A DNA stretch of 39,730 nt from NCBI GenBank assembly GCA_963170185.1, contig CAUJGS010000045.1, positions 1 to 39,730 on the forward strand, written 5' to 3'. The notes beneath the pieces are model-generated. The model saw only the letters and a list, made by a program, of their open reading frames with translations, was not told where the DNA came from and did not search any database. This stretch comes from Bdellovibrionota bacterium. Its GTDB lineage: Bacteria > Bdellovibrionota > Bdellovibrionia > Bdellovibrionales > JAMPXM01. This document shows positions 32,846 to 39,730 of this stretch, piece by piece; the stretch's first letter is position 1; every line of letters starts with the position of its first letter. The position numbers were made by a program, and so were the translations under genes.

Positions 32846-34267
32846 ATGCGGAACGTCGGATGGCGGACCTATAAAAACATTCCTATGCAATGGCTGCCGC
32901 AATTCCTGATGGCGATCCCAGTAGGTTTCTGGGGTTTTGTTTTCATCCTGTTTTCCGTTGGCGTCGTGCACGCGACCGATGAGGTTTCATGTCAATGTGA
33001 GCCGGTTTCATGCGGTGCCTGTGAAGTGGAGGACGGTCTCGATTTTTACTCGGCCAAATGTGGACCTCGTGGTGCAAAAACCAAATCATGCAAACGACCA
33101 CTATGCCGGCCAGTGGAGAATCAAAACGTATGTTTATCTAAGCTTCGGCGAAGTTCGGCGTCGAATTCGCTGGCGACTACCGAATCGCCCGTGCAACAAG
33201 CTCTGGCGCGTGCGCCGGCTTCTGCCGAATACGGCGAGGGCAATCAGTCGGCGGAAGTCGTACTTGCTAGAGGAAGCGTCAGTGTTGTCCGCTTGGCTAA
33301 TCTCGGGCGCGCAGCCGAAGGAAGACGTTTGGGTCAGCGCGAGGCGGAGTCGGAAAAGTCTCCACTGCGCGAAGGGGAGCGTGTCCAGGTTGGAGATCGT
33401 ATTTTGACCGGAGCAGACGGTCGCGTGCGTCTGCGGTTTGCGGAGCTTTCGGAAATTTTCGTGAGCCCCAACTCGGGAATCGTCGTGGAAGAAGCGTTGC
33501 TTGAAAAACGAGTCGGCCCTCCGAAGCGAACGATCATCATCAATCTCAAACAGGGGCGGCTTCGTAGCCGAGTTCAAGGCCGTTACGATGACGGGGAGTC
33601 GCGCTTTCAGGTTAAAACCCGTTCGGCTGTCGCGGGTGTCAGGGGAACGGATTTTGTCGTCTCGTTTTATCCGGGCGAGCAAGATTGGAAAACAGAAGTT
33701 CACACCCTAAGCGGGCAAGTCTGCTTTGGTCGTGATCCCGAGTGCGAAAAGCCATTTCTTGAAACAAGCGCACCTATGAACTCCGCGAAGTCGGTCGTGG
33801 TCGGCGCCGGCCTATACGCTTCCTATGTTTCGCCGGCTCCGCCGGAGGACGCCACCCCTGAAGAGGCCAAAGACATTCTTGATCGCGGTCTCTTGTCGCC
33901 GTTGTTTCGCATGACCGAAGAGGATTTTGAGAAGTTGAAAACGCAAACGGACATTCGGTACGACTTGCAGGCCGCCAGAGGCCCATCGGCAGCCGGCACT
34001 TTTCCTAGCGGAGTGTCTTCCGGCGGTGCCGCAGAAGAAACGTGTTCGGCTCCGGCCGGCGCCTTTAACAAGTGCTCTTGGAGCTGCGAAGGAAACCCTA
34101 AAGGAGCTTCGAGCTGTCGTACGGATTTGCCAGGAGTTCATTGCGTGCGTCGTCTTTGCCGGGCAAACGGGCAGTGGGCGGAGCCAAGCGTCTTGCCTGC
34201 TCGGCGCGGCGCAAAGGAGTGCGAGTCCGTACGATCGATCGTGAAGGACTGCGGAGTTTACTGGTAG
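32846..34267 (+). CDS. Exported FecR-domain protein with Cys-rich ends
   Basis: 473 residues. An N-terminal hydrophobic segment (LMAIPVGFWGFVFILFSVGVV, about residues 21-41) acts as signal or anchor. A Cys-rich stretch follows (CQCEPVSCGACE, KCGP, SCKRPLC). A FecR domain covers about residues 135-290: VVLARGSVSVVR, REGERVQVGDRILTGADGRVRLRF, IIINLKQGRLRSRV and TRSAVAGVRGTDFVVSF. FecR domains otherwise transmit signals to anti-sigma factors or occur in secreted structural proteins. The end is again Cys-rich (CSWSCEG, HCVRRLCRANGQW), like small disulfide-bonded modules. Start chosen at ATG 32846 because the in-frame TTG at 32828 lies in the promoter element; the ATG at 32885 or 32909 remains possible. 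The mRNA may be leaderless. Confidence 0.7.
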   Translation: MRNVGWRTYKNIPMQWLPQFLMAIPVGFWGFVFILFSVGVVHATDEVSCQCEPVSCGACEVEDGLDFYSAKCGPRGAKTKSCKRPLCRPVENQNVCLSKLRRSSASNSLATTESPVQQALARAPASAEYGEGNQSAEVVLARGSVSVVRLANLGRAAEGRRLGQREAESEKSPLREGERVQVGDRILTGADGRVRLRFAELSEIFVSPNSGIVVEEALLEKRVGPPKRTIIINLKQGRLRSRVQGRYDDGESRFQVKTRSAVAGVRGTDFVVSFYPGEQDWKTEVHTLSGQVCFGRDPECEKPFLETSAPMNSAKSVVVGAGLYASYVSPAPPEDATPEEAKDILDRGLLSPLFRMTEEDFEKLKTQTDIRYDLQAARGPSAAGTFPSGVSSGGAAEETCSAPAGAFNKCSWSCEGNPKGASSCRTDLPGVHCVRRLCRANGQWAEPSVLPARRGAKECESVRSIVKDCGVYW

Positions 34268-34269
34268 CC

Positions 34270-34302
34270 GGTTCCGTCTGATTGGTTCCATCTGTTGGTT
34301 CC
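34270..34302. repeat. Degenerate short tandem repeat (GGTTCC units)
   Basis: Three GGTTCC units about 13-14 bp apart (GGTTCCGTCTGATT, GGTTCCATCTGTT, GGTTCC) directly after the FecR-domain gene. The rest of the 279-bp gap to the next gene shows no other clear element. Confidence 0.4.
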
Positions 34303-34546
34303 AAAGGTGGACTCTGGTCCACTCTCGGTACTACTGCTGACAGGAATGCAGGGACTGCCGGGTTGCATTGCTATCGCTTAGCTTGGGGCCGCTCGCTATT
34401 GGATGTTTCCCAAACTCGATTTATTTCTCGTTCAGCATTTTGGCACGACGCGCATTCGATAACGCATAAGGAAAATCTTTGGCCGGCATTAGTTGGCATC
34501 GAGTTTGTATTACCTCCCTATGAAATCACTGAACTAGGGGGAATCA

Positions 34547-35029
34547 ATGACAGCAGTAATGAACATCACTTCGCAAGTTCGATCGAACCGCGTGCTTCGC
34601 GCAATTCTTACGGTCGCAGTTAGCTACGTCGCTTTCGTGGGCGCCGTGTTTTACTCGATGGGAGCGCAGGCTTCGACGGCTCAATCAATGTTCGTTGCTG
34701 CAAAGTGTGGCGAAGTCGTTCGTGCAGAACAAGCTGATATCGCTCTTGCGCAAATCTGCTTTGGCGACATCCAGGGGCTCCCTACGGCTCAAAAAATGAG
34801 CGCGGTTCAATTCACGACAGAAGACGGTTCGACGGCTGTTTACCAGGTAAAAGAAATCGCCAATCTCTACGTGAAGCTGATGAACGGCGCGGTTCGCTCG
34901 AACGTGATTATGGTAGGTCCTCGTGGTGAAGAAGCTTCGATGAAAATCGTTCGCCAAAAAGACGGCTCCATCCAGATGGCTAACGGTTTCTTGAGCCGCA
35001 CGTCGTACCAAGTTCCAGCTTTCATGTAA
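34547..35029 (+). CDS. Exported protein of unknown function
   Basis: 160 residues, ATG with AGGGGGAA just before it. A signal peptide is present (hydrophobic AILTVAVSYVAFVGAVFYS, cleavage after GAQAS, about residue 43), with a rather long n-region. The mature part of about 117 residues has two Cys (KCGEV, ICFGD) and strands VQFTTEDGSTAVYQVKEI, NVIMVGPRGEEASMKIV and SIQMANGFL, suggesting a small beta protein. No family recognised. It is a single gene with its own terminator. Confidence 0.65.
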   Translation: MTAVMNITSQVRSNRVLRAILTVAVSYVAFVGAVFYSMGAQASTAQSMFVAAKCGEVVRAEQADIALAQICFGDIQGLPTAQKMSAVQFTTEDGSTAVYQVKEIANLYVKLMNGAVRSNVIMVGPRGEEASMKIVRQKDGSIQMANGFLSRTSYQVPAFM

Positions 35030-35084
35030 GCTTGCGACCTGTATAAGGTCTCGACAGTTGTTAAGCGCTGGACAGCGCAACCAG

Positions 35085-35112
35085 AAAGCCTCTCCTCCCC
35101 CGGAGAGGCTTT
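35085..35112 (+). terminator. Intrinsic terminator
   Basis: An 11-bp perfect stem AAAGCCTCTCC / GGAGAGGCTTT with a C-rich loop, followed by T, 55 nt after the stop of the gene at 34547. Confidence 0.9.
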
Positions 35113-35206
35113 TTGCGTCTAGAGCCCCTTAAATCGCAGCTGGCGATCGGCTTTCTGGCGTGGGCTTTGGATTATACTCTTTTCGGAACTGGAAGAGAGG
35201 TCCGAG

Positions 35207-36544
35207 ATGAGATCGACAAAACGCAATCTCGCATTCGTAGTGGCAGGTGTTCTGGCCGGCGCTCTCACATACGGAGCGTTTGTCCAAGAGCTCTCTGTGG
35301 ACCCTGTCCGCGTGAACGTACTCAGATTCCCGGCTTCCGGTTCGGCTCAGGTTTTTCGCTCAGGCGATGGCACGGCTCGCGTTGTTTTCACGCCTGTTTC
35401 GCGTGGTGATAAAGTTGAAATCTACGACCACACCGGTAAGCCACTGGCGGCCATCAATTGGACGGGCGCATTTGAGGTGAACGTTTCTGAAAGCAGTATC
35501 CGTGAATCGACGACAGATACAGGGATCGATCTCAACAAGCTTTTAAAAGATGTCGGCACTGTTGAGTCATCAACAGGTAGCCTCATGGTTACCGCGGCAC
35601 TTCCGATGGGAGTGACGGGTTACGATGGAAATGAAATTCAAGCTGGTTCAACCGTTTACTTCGGACTCGAACGCCTTGCGAAAGAGGGCGCTATTGCACC
35701 AGTCGGTGCGTGGGGCGGAGCCTCCATGGGTCCAGGCGGAGCGGTGAACGAATTCAACGATCGTCTGATCGACCATGGTGTAAAGGGCAGCCGTGCACGG
35801 CAGGCGGCGAATCCGCCGAAGCCAGCTGCGAAACCAGGTACCGCGCCGACTAAAAAAACGGTGGCGACGGATGCCCACGGCGACCCAAGTATACCGCGCG
35901 ACGCGAGCGTGGTCGAAGGTCAGTGGACAGATGATTCAAATGGCTTTCTTTCGTCTCCAACATGTACGACTCGCGGGAGCACATTCCGCACGACTTCGGA
36001 GTATGGTCGTCGCCGTAGGTTCCGCACCGATAACGGACGGCTTTCTAGCGGCTTTCATCAGGGCTTGGATATCGCTGGCCCATCGGGCTCACCCGTCGTC
36101 GCGGCGGCTTCCGGTTGTATGAAGATTCGTGATCTGAGTATGAATCGTAAAACAGGGTACGGGCTTGCCGTCAAGATCGACCATGGGAACGGACTTGTGT
36201 CGCAGTACGCTCACATGCACAACTTCACACCCGAGATTCGCAACTTCATCCGCACAGCTCGTCGTGACGATGTCTATTGTGTGAAGCGTGGTCAGCAAAT
36301 CGGCACGGTCGGACAAACCGGAAACAGCACTGGGCCTCATTTGCACTTCGGTGTTTTCGAGGATGGTAAACCGGCCGATCCAAGAAAGTATCTTCGCCCT
36401 CGCTCCAATGGCGATTTCTCTAAGCAGTGTTCCGTGTTGCAAGCCGAAGCGGAAGCGTTGAGCCCGCTAGATCAAATGGCGCAAGAGTATTCTGAGACAG
36501 CGGCAAGTCGCCGTGCTCAGCAGCCGCGCGCAACCGCTCGTTAA
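35207..36544 (+). CDS. M23-family (LytM-type) peptidase, exported
   Basis: 445 residues. Signal/anchor helix at residues 7-24. A beta-rich N-terminal region and a Pro/Ala/Lys linker (about 200-225) precede the C-terminal M23 domain: zinc ligands His and Asp in SGFHQGLDIAG, the core strand VKIDHGNGLVSQYAHM and the catalytic/zinc HLHF in GNSTGPHLHFG. M23 enzymes cut peptide crosslinks in peptidoglycan in the periplasm; some are inactive activators, but here all key residues are seen. AGAGAGG lies upstream of the ATG; a TATACT -10 (about 35172) may serve it. The TAA stop overlaps that of the convergent gene. Confidence 0.88.
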   Translation: MRSTKRNLAFVVAGVLAGALTYGAFVQELSVDPVRVNVLRFPASGSAQVFRSGDGTARVVFTPVSRGDKVEIYDHTGKPLAAINWTGAFEVNVSESSIRESTTDTGIDLNKLLKDVGTVESSTGSLMVTAALPMGVTGYDGNEIQAGSTVYFGLERLAKEGAIAPVGAWGGASMGPGGAVNEFNDRLIDHGVKGSRARQAANPPKPAAKPGTAPTKKTVATDAHGDPSIPRDASVVEGQWTDDSNGFLSSPTCTTRGSTFRTTSEYGRRRRFRTDNGRLSSGFHQGLDIAGPSGSPVVAAASGCMKIRDLSMNRKTGYGLAVKIDHGNGLVSQYAHMHNFTPEIRNFIRTARRDDVYCVKRGQQIGTVGQTGNSTGPHLHFGVFEDGKPADPRKYLRPRSNGDFSKQCSVLQAEAEALSPLDQMAQEYSETAASRRAQQPRATAR

Positions 36545-36900
36545 GGCTCGCGCCGCACGCGACCATATCCGTCTTGGGCGGCATCTTCTAACATCAGGTA
36601 CAAGGCTTCGCGACGTGACTCCAAGAGCACGTCGCTTGCGCATTCCATATCCGGAATGGTGACTTCCCATGCATTCTTGGCTGTCGAAGTGAGGACATCA
36701 AATGCCGCATCGAGATTGCGACCGAAGGTCGCCGAACTAGCCTTGGGCCAAAACTCGGTCTCGATCCAGTCGTAGAAGTCGGCCTCTGCTGTCTCGCAAG
36801 TGAACTCAAAGCTCAGCTTGGTCGAAGCATTTGCTGAGGGGGTGGCATGGGCAAAAGCCATAATGGTCATCGCGATGGCGAGTTTGATGAAGATTTTCAT
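36541..36900 (-). CDS. Small exported protein of unknown function
   Basis: 119 residues from ATG at 36900, which starts a normal signal peptide (MKIFIKLAIAMTIMAFAHA, then PSANAS). ATG at 36936 and GTG at 36957 would add a leader without improving the ribosome site; none of the three has a good one. The mature part is helical and acidic (FEFTCETAEADFYDWIETEFWP) with two Cys (ETCETAE-type, MECASD), so probably one disulfide. Family not recognised. It overlaps the M23 gene's stop codon by three bases on the other strand. Confidence 0.6.
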   Translation of the reverse strand: MKIFIKLAIAMTIMAFAHATPSANASTKLSFEFTCETAEADFYDWIETEFWPKASSATFGRNLDAAFDVLTSTAKNAWEVTIPDMECASDVLLESRREALYLMLEDAAQDGYGRVRREP

Positions 36901-37036
36901 GCCGACGGGTCTAATCGTGCCGAGGAGGTTTGTCATTGTTTCAGCAGCGATTTTCACACTCTCAGCGCTTGTTCCGGCTTGATATAAAAATAGGCATCAA
37001 ATTGCCTGGGTTTAACTATTCGCTAGAGGGGTTCAA

Positions 37037-37459
37037 ATGAAAGTTCTGCTCGCTACCATGATGGTCTTCTTCGCTGCTCCCGCGTTCGCCGTCCCGGTTT
37101 TGGAACTCGACTGTCGCATCGACAGCTCGCTGAGTTCGTTTCCGCGCACGATCAAATTGCGTGACGGCATGATCGAGGACGTCGACTGCAAGACCTATCC
37201 AACTTGTAAAAACTCGATCTACGAGATCACGATGAACTACAACAGCTCCTACGAGCAAGTCACAGTCGTCGTGGTGGACACAGAGACCAAGAAGACGTTT
37301 TCAACCGAGCACGTGCTGGCGCCGAACACGACCGGCAATAGCCTCAACAATGCGATGTTGAACATCGGATACGGCGATGTTGTCGCCAGCATGCAAAACG
37401 CACATGAAGCCATCGCCAAGGGCCGCGTGCTTCGCATCAACTGCGACCGCGTCAACTAG
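37037..37459 (+). CDS. Small exported protein of unknown function
   Basis: 140 residues; ATG with GAGGGG upstream. Signal peptide 1-18 (MKVLLATMMVFFAAPAFA). The mature part (about 122 residues) has four Cys (LDCRI, VDCKTYPTCKNS, INCDRVN) and strand-rich sequence (YEITMNYNSSYEQVTVVVVDTE), so a small disulfide-bonded beta domain is likely. The upstream region holds GATATAAAAATAGG, a possible -10, and a 5-bp inverted repeat AGGCA-TCAAAT-TGCCT at 36992-37007. No family named. Convergent with ahpF. Confidence 0.65.
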   Translation: MKVLLATMMVFFAAPAFAVPVLELDCRIDSSLSSFPRTIKLRDGMIEDVDCKTYPTCKNSIYEITMNYNSSYEQVTVVVVDTETKKTFSTEHVLAPNTTGNSLNNAMLNIGYGDVVASMQNAHEAIAKGRVLRINCDRVN

Positions 37460-37539
37460 CGACGCAAGCCCTGCTGGGGCTTGCTGCTTTCCGCGCAGGG
37501 GCGCGGAAAGATTTCTTCTAGCGTCGCAAGCCCCGCTGG
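37456..37539. repeat. 22-bp direct repeats bracketing two hairpins
   Basis: CTAGCGACGCAAGCCCTGCT at 37456 (22-bp unit to 37477) recurs at 37518-37539 with two differences. The first unit contains the TAG stop of the gene at 37037. Between the copies lie two perfect stems: GCAAGCCC/GGGCTTGC (37464-37484) and CTTTCCGCGC/GCGCGGAAAG with loop AGGG (37487-37510), the latter followed by ATTTCTT. It probably serves as terminator for the plus-strand gene. Confidence 0.7.
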
Positions 37540-37541
37540 TT

Positions 37542-39113
37542 TTAGGTTAGTTTTGGGAGTTCGCCTCGCATGCGGTCTTCGAAGGCTGCGAGGGCCGCTT
37601 TGGCGCCTTCGCCCATCGCGATGATGATCTGCTTGTAGGGCGTGGTTGTGACGTCGCCGGCCGCATAAATTCCTGGAATGCTGGTTCGACCTTTTTCGTC
37701 GACGATGATCTCGCCGAACTTCGAAAGCTCCAATGTTCCTTTTAGGAATTCACTGTTTGGCAAAAGTCCAATCTGAACAAAGACGCCGTCGACGTCGAAA
37801 GACTTTTTCTCATTGGTCTTGCGATCCACGTACTCAAGCTGATGAATCTTTTGGCCATTGCCTTTGAGTTCAGTTGTTTGAGCCATGGTGATGGCCGACG
37901 TGTTTGAGAGGCTGTTTAACTTGTCGATCAGCACTTGGTCGGCGCGCATCTTTTCGCCGTACTCCAATAACACGACTTCACCTGCGATTCCCGCAAGGTC
38001 AATCGCGGCTTCGACACCGGAGTTGCCTCCGCCGACGACCGCAATCTTTTTACCTTTGTAGAAGGGCCCGTCACAGTGAGGGCAATAGGCGACACCGCGA
38101 CCGATGTAGTCTTTTTCGCCAGGAACACCGAGCTCGCGCCATTTGGCTCCGGTGGTAATGATGATCGCTTCGCCGCGAAGGAACTCGCCACCTTCGAGCT
38201 GGATCTCGCGCTCTTTGGAAATCGACTTCACTCGGCGTTGATTGAAAAGTGTCACGGGGTACGAAGCCAAGTGTTTGGCCATGTCTTCGGCAAGTTTGGG
38301 GCCTTCCGTGTAAACGATGGACACGAGGTTTTCGATGCCTTTTGTGTCTTGGACTTGGCCGCCCATGCGTTCGGCGAGAAGGGCCGTTTTAAGACCTTTG
38401 CGGACGCTGTAAATCGCCGCCGAAACACCTGCGGGTCCACCGCCGACAACGACCACGTCGAAGGTGCCAAGATCACGCGCCGTGGTTGCAGCTGCCGCGT
38501 CCGCGCCAAAGGTTTCTTCCACCTTCGTCAACAGATCGAGGAAATGAATGCGGCCCGAGTGAATCATTTTGTCGCCGACGACAACACTTGGAACACCTTG
38601 AATGCCCAGACGATCGATTTCGTCTTGCGCGTAAGCGCCGTCGATGACTTCGTGTTGGAAGTCCGGGTGAATGAGAGCCATTTGGTTCAAGGCCTGAACG
38701 ACTTCCGGGCAGTTTTCGCAGGTGAGCGACATGAAAGTTTTAATGCGCACGGGGCCACGCACGGCACGAATGCGAGCTTGCATGCCGTCGTCTGGCATCT
38801 TGCCCTTGCCGTCGGCGTTGAGGATGCCAAGCACAAGCGAGGTGAACTCGTGTCCTCCTGGGATCCCGGTGAAACGAATGCCGGTTGAGGCCTCTTTTCC
38901 ATCACGGGTGCGGAAGATTTCAAAAGCCGGAGCCGGCAGAGTTTTGCCAGATTTTCGAACCAAGACATGAGGCGAGGTTTCGGAGAGGCCTTCGAGCATC
39001 GCCGTCAAGTCGCTCTGATTTTCGTGAGCGGACTCGTCATAGACCAGTGTGATGTTTGATTGCAGTCCTGCAAATACGCCCTTGAGTTGTTCTTTGAGAT
39101 CTTGATCCAACAT
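37542..39113 (-). CDS. ahpF: AhpF, alkyl hydroperoxide reductase subunit F
   Basis: 523 residues, family length. N-terminal doubled thioredoxin-like domain with the Cys132-x-x-Cys135 pair (LTCENCPEVV). FAD site VVVGGGPAGVSAA (about 221-233), and the thioredoxin-reductase-like redox pair Cys344/Cys347 (AYCPHCDGP), followed by the NAD(P)H site VVGGGNSGVEAA. It passes electrons from NADH through FAD and the two disulfides to AhpC in the cytoplasm. The ATG has AAAAAGGAG about eight bases upstream. It lies downstream of ahpC on the same strand, with a terminator-like hairpin in between that may lower its expression relative to ahpC. Confidence 0.96.
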   Translation of the reverse strand: MLDQDLKEQLKGVFAGLQSNITLVYDESAHENQSDLTAMLEGLSETSPHVLVRKSGKTLPAPAFEIFRTRDGKEASTGIRFTGIPGGHEFTSLVLGILNADGKGKMPDDGMQARIRAVRGPVRIKTFMSLTCENCPEVVQALNQMALIHPDFQHEVIDGAYAQDEIDRLGIQGVPSVVVGDKMIHSGRIHFLDLLTKVEETFGADAAAATTARDLGTFDVVVVGGGPAGVSAAIYSVRKGLKTALLAERMGGQVQDTKGIENLVSIVYTEGPKLAEDMAKHLASYPVTLFNQRRVKSISKEREIQLEGGEFLRGEAIIITTGAKWRELGVPGEKDYIGRGVAYCPHCDGPFYKGKKIAVVGGGNSGVEAAIDLAGIAGEVVLLEYGEKMRADQVLIDKLNSLSNTSAITMAQTTELKGNGQKIHQLEYVDRKTNEKKSFDVDGVFVQIGLLPNSEFLKGTLELSKFGEIIVDEKGRTSIPGIYAAGDVTTTPYKQIIIAMGEGAKAALAAFEDRMRGELPKLT

Positions 39114-39140
39114 GTCCGACTCCTTTTTAAAACTGGGTAC

Positions 39141-39163
39141 AAAAAGGGGGCTAATCTAGCCCC
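39141..39163 (-). terminator. Hairpin with T-run between ahpC and ahpF
   Basis: Minus strand: GGGGCTA-GAT-TAGCCCC (39147-39163), followed by CTTTTT. A 7-bp perfect stem; it probably ends most ahpC transcripts and lets a fraction pass into ahpF. Confidence 0.75.
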
Positions 39164-39238
39164 GCGTGCTAACAGAATCGCCGGGCCCTTGGGCGCAAGC
39201 GCAAGCTGACGCCGCGCTTGCCGAAGGGAGCGATACGA

Positions 39239-39730
39239 TTAGATTTTGCCTACGAGATCGAGTCCTGGCTTGAGTGTCTTTTCGCCTGGACGCCATTTCG
39301 CTGGGCAAACTTGGCCTGGGTTTGAAGCGACGTATTGAGCCGCTTGCGTTTTGCGAACCAGCTCGTCGGCGTTGCGGCCGATGCCGTTGTCATGAATTTC
39401 CGCGATCTTGATAAGACCTTCTGGGTTCACCAAGAAAGTTCCGCGGTAAGCAAGACCTTCTTCTTCAATGTGTACGCCGAAAGCGCGCGACAAGTGGCCA
39501 GTTGGGTCAGCAAGCATCGGGAACTTGATCTTTTTGATCGTTTCCGAAGTGTCGTGCCAAGCTTTGTGTGTGAAGTGCGTGTCTGTAGAAACGCCGTAAA
39601 CTTCAACGCCCATTTTTTGGAAAGCTTCGTACTTGTCAGCCATGTCGCCAAGCTCTGTTGGGCAAACAAATGTGAAGTCCGCAGGGTAGAAGAAGAAGAT
39701 CGACCACTTTCCTTTCAAGTTGTCTTGAGT
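39239..39730 (-). CDS. ahpC: AhpC, peroxiredoxin (partial, 5' end missing)
   Basis: The frame is open to the right edge, so about 20-25 N-terminal residues are missing. The peroxidatic Cys lies in FTFVCPTELGD, and the resolving Cys in NPGQVCPAKWRPGEKTL near the C-terminus, which identifies a typical 2-Cys AhpC. It reduces hydrogen peroxide, organic peroxides and peroxynitrite; AhpF, encoded next, regenerates it. A hairpin-type stretch (about 39180-39230) follows the stop codon. The TTG at 39718 is an internal Leu, not the start. Confidence 0.96.
   Translation of the reverse strand, partial: TQDNLKGKWSIFFFYPADFTFVCPTELGDMADKYEAFQKMGVEVYGVSTDTHFTHKAWHDTSETIKKIKFPMLADPTGHLSRAFGVHIEEEGLAYRGTFLVNPEGLIKIAEIHDNGIGRNADELVRKTQAAQYVASNPGQVCPAKWRPGEKTLKPGLDLVGKI

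Noticed and set aside
36024-36031. ACCGATAA within the M23 peptidase gene
   Set aside because: Part of codons for Thr-Asp-Asn in a conserved domain; no start codon follows.
1-39730. CRISPR array, tRNA, rRNA or prophage
   Set aside because: No regular spaced repeats, no T-loop/acceptor pairs and no phage structural genes seen on reading both strands.

Overview
The window looks like chromosome of a Bdellovibrionota (Bdellovibrio-like, possibly predatory) bacterium. This rests on many small secreted proteins of unknown function, a type IV pilin gene next to a TPR-type gene and separate dnaJ and dnaK genes, DUF4360-like and FecR-like exported proteins, and two good sigma-28 (FliA)-type promoter cores. 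The assignment is inferred from gene content, not from a marker gene. I see no prophage, CRISPR array, rRNA or tRNA. The only mobile-type gene is a single REP-associated (Y1/IS200-like) transposase.

Layout. 1-249: 3' end of an OmpR/PhoB-type response regulator, followed by about 1 kb without a convincing gene. 1275-3255: matrixin-like metalloprotease, a small coiled protein and an SGNH-like exported hydrolase. 3313-5792 (minus): three genes of unknown role ending in a long coiled-coil protein with an alpha-crystallin-like C-terminus. 6318-8253: a protein built of two related domains, a cluster of hairpins, and the transposase. 8437-11360: two putative lipoproteins and a DUF4360-like secreted protein. 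11559-15617 (minus): lnt-mutS2. 15729-16778: zinc-ribbon membrane protein. 16814-20530 (minus): lytic transglycosylase and subtilisin-like protease, divergent from dinB (20553-21674). 21705-24477 (minus): clpS-clpA. 25099-26566: pilA and a TPR-like gene. 26617-29830: dnaJ and dnaK. 29914-32655: outer-membrane barrel candidate, WaaE-like glycosyltransferase and two coupled exported proteins. 32846-37459: FecR-domain protein, small exported proteins and an M23 peptidase. 37542-39730 (minus): ahpC-ahpF.

Two themes link the genes. One is envelope and secreted functions: proteases, transglycosylase, M23 peptidase, Lnt, pilin and LPS glycosyltransferase. The other is protein quality control and stress: ClpS/ClpA, DnaJ/DnaK, sHSP-like protein and AhpC/AhpF. 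dnaJ and dnaK each carry the same heat-shock-type promoter, CTTGAC-N13-CCTCA. Two other genes have an exact GCCGATAA sigma-28 -10 element 6-8 nt before the ATG, so their mRNAs, like that of dnaJ, may be leaderless.

The most interesting unexplained signal is a dispersed 15-bp palindrome, GTnYCAnnnTGRnAC. Six exact and several near-exact copies lie upstream of, or at the start of, genes across the window, with three sites clustered upstream of pilA. It looks like the operator of an unidentified regulator. Other oddities are very long perfect inverted repeats at gene ends (one contains both convergent stop codons), a start codon in the centre of a perfect 12-bp palindrome, and a five-tract G-quadruplex motif between clpS and pilA.
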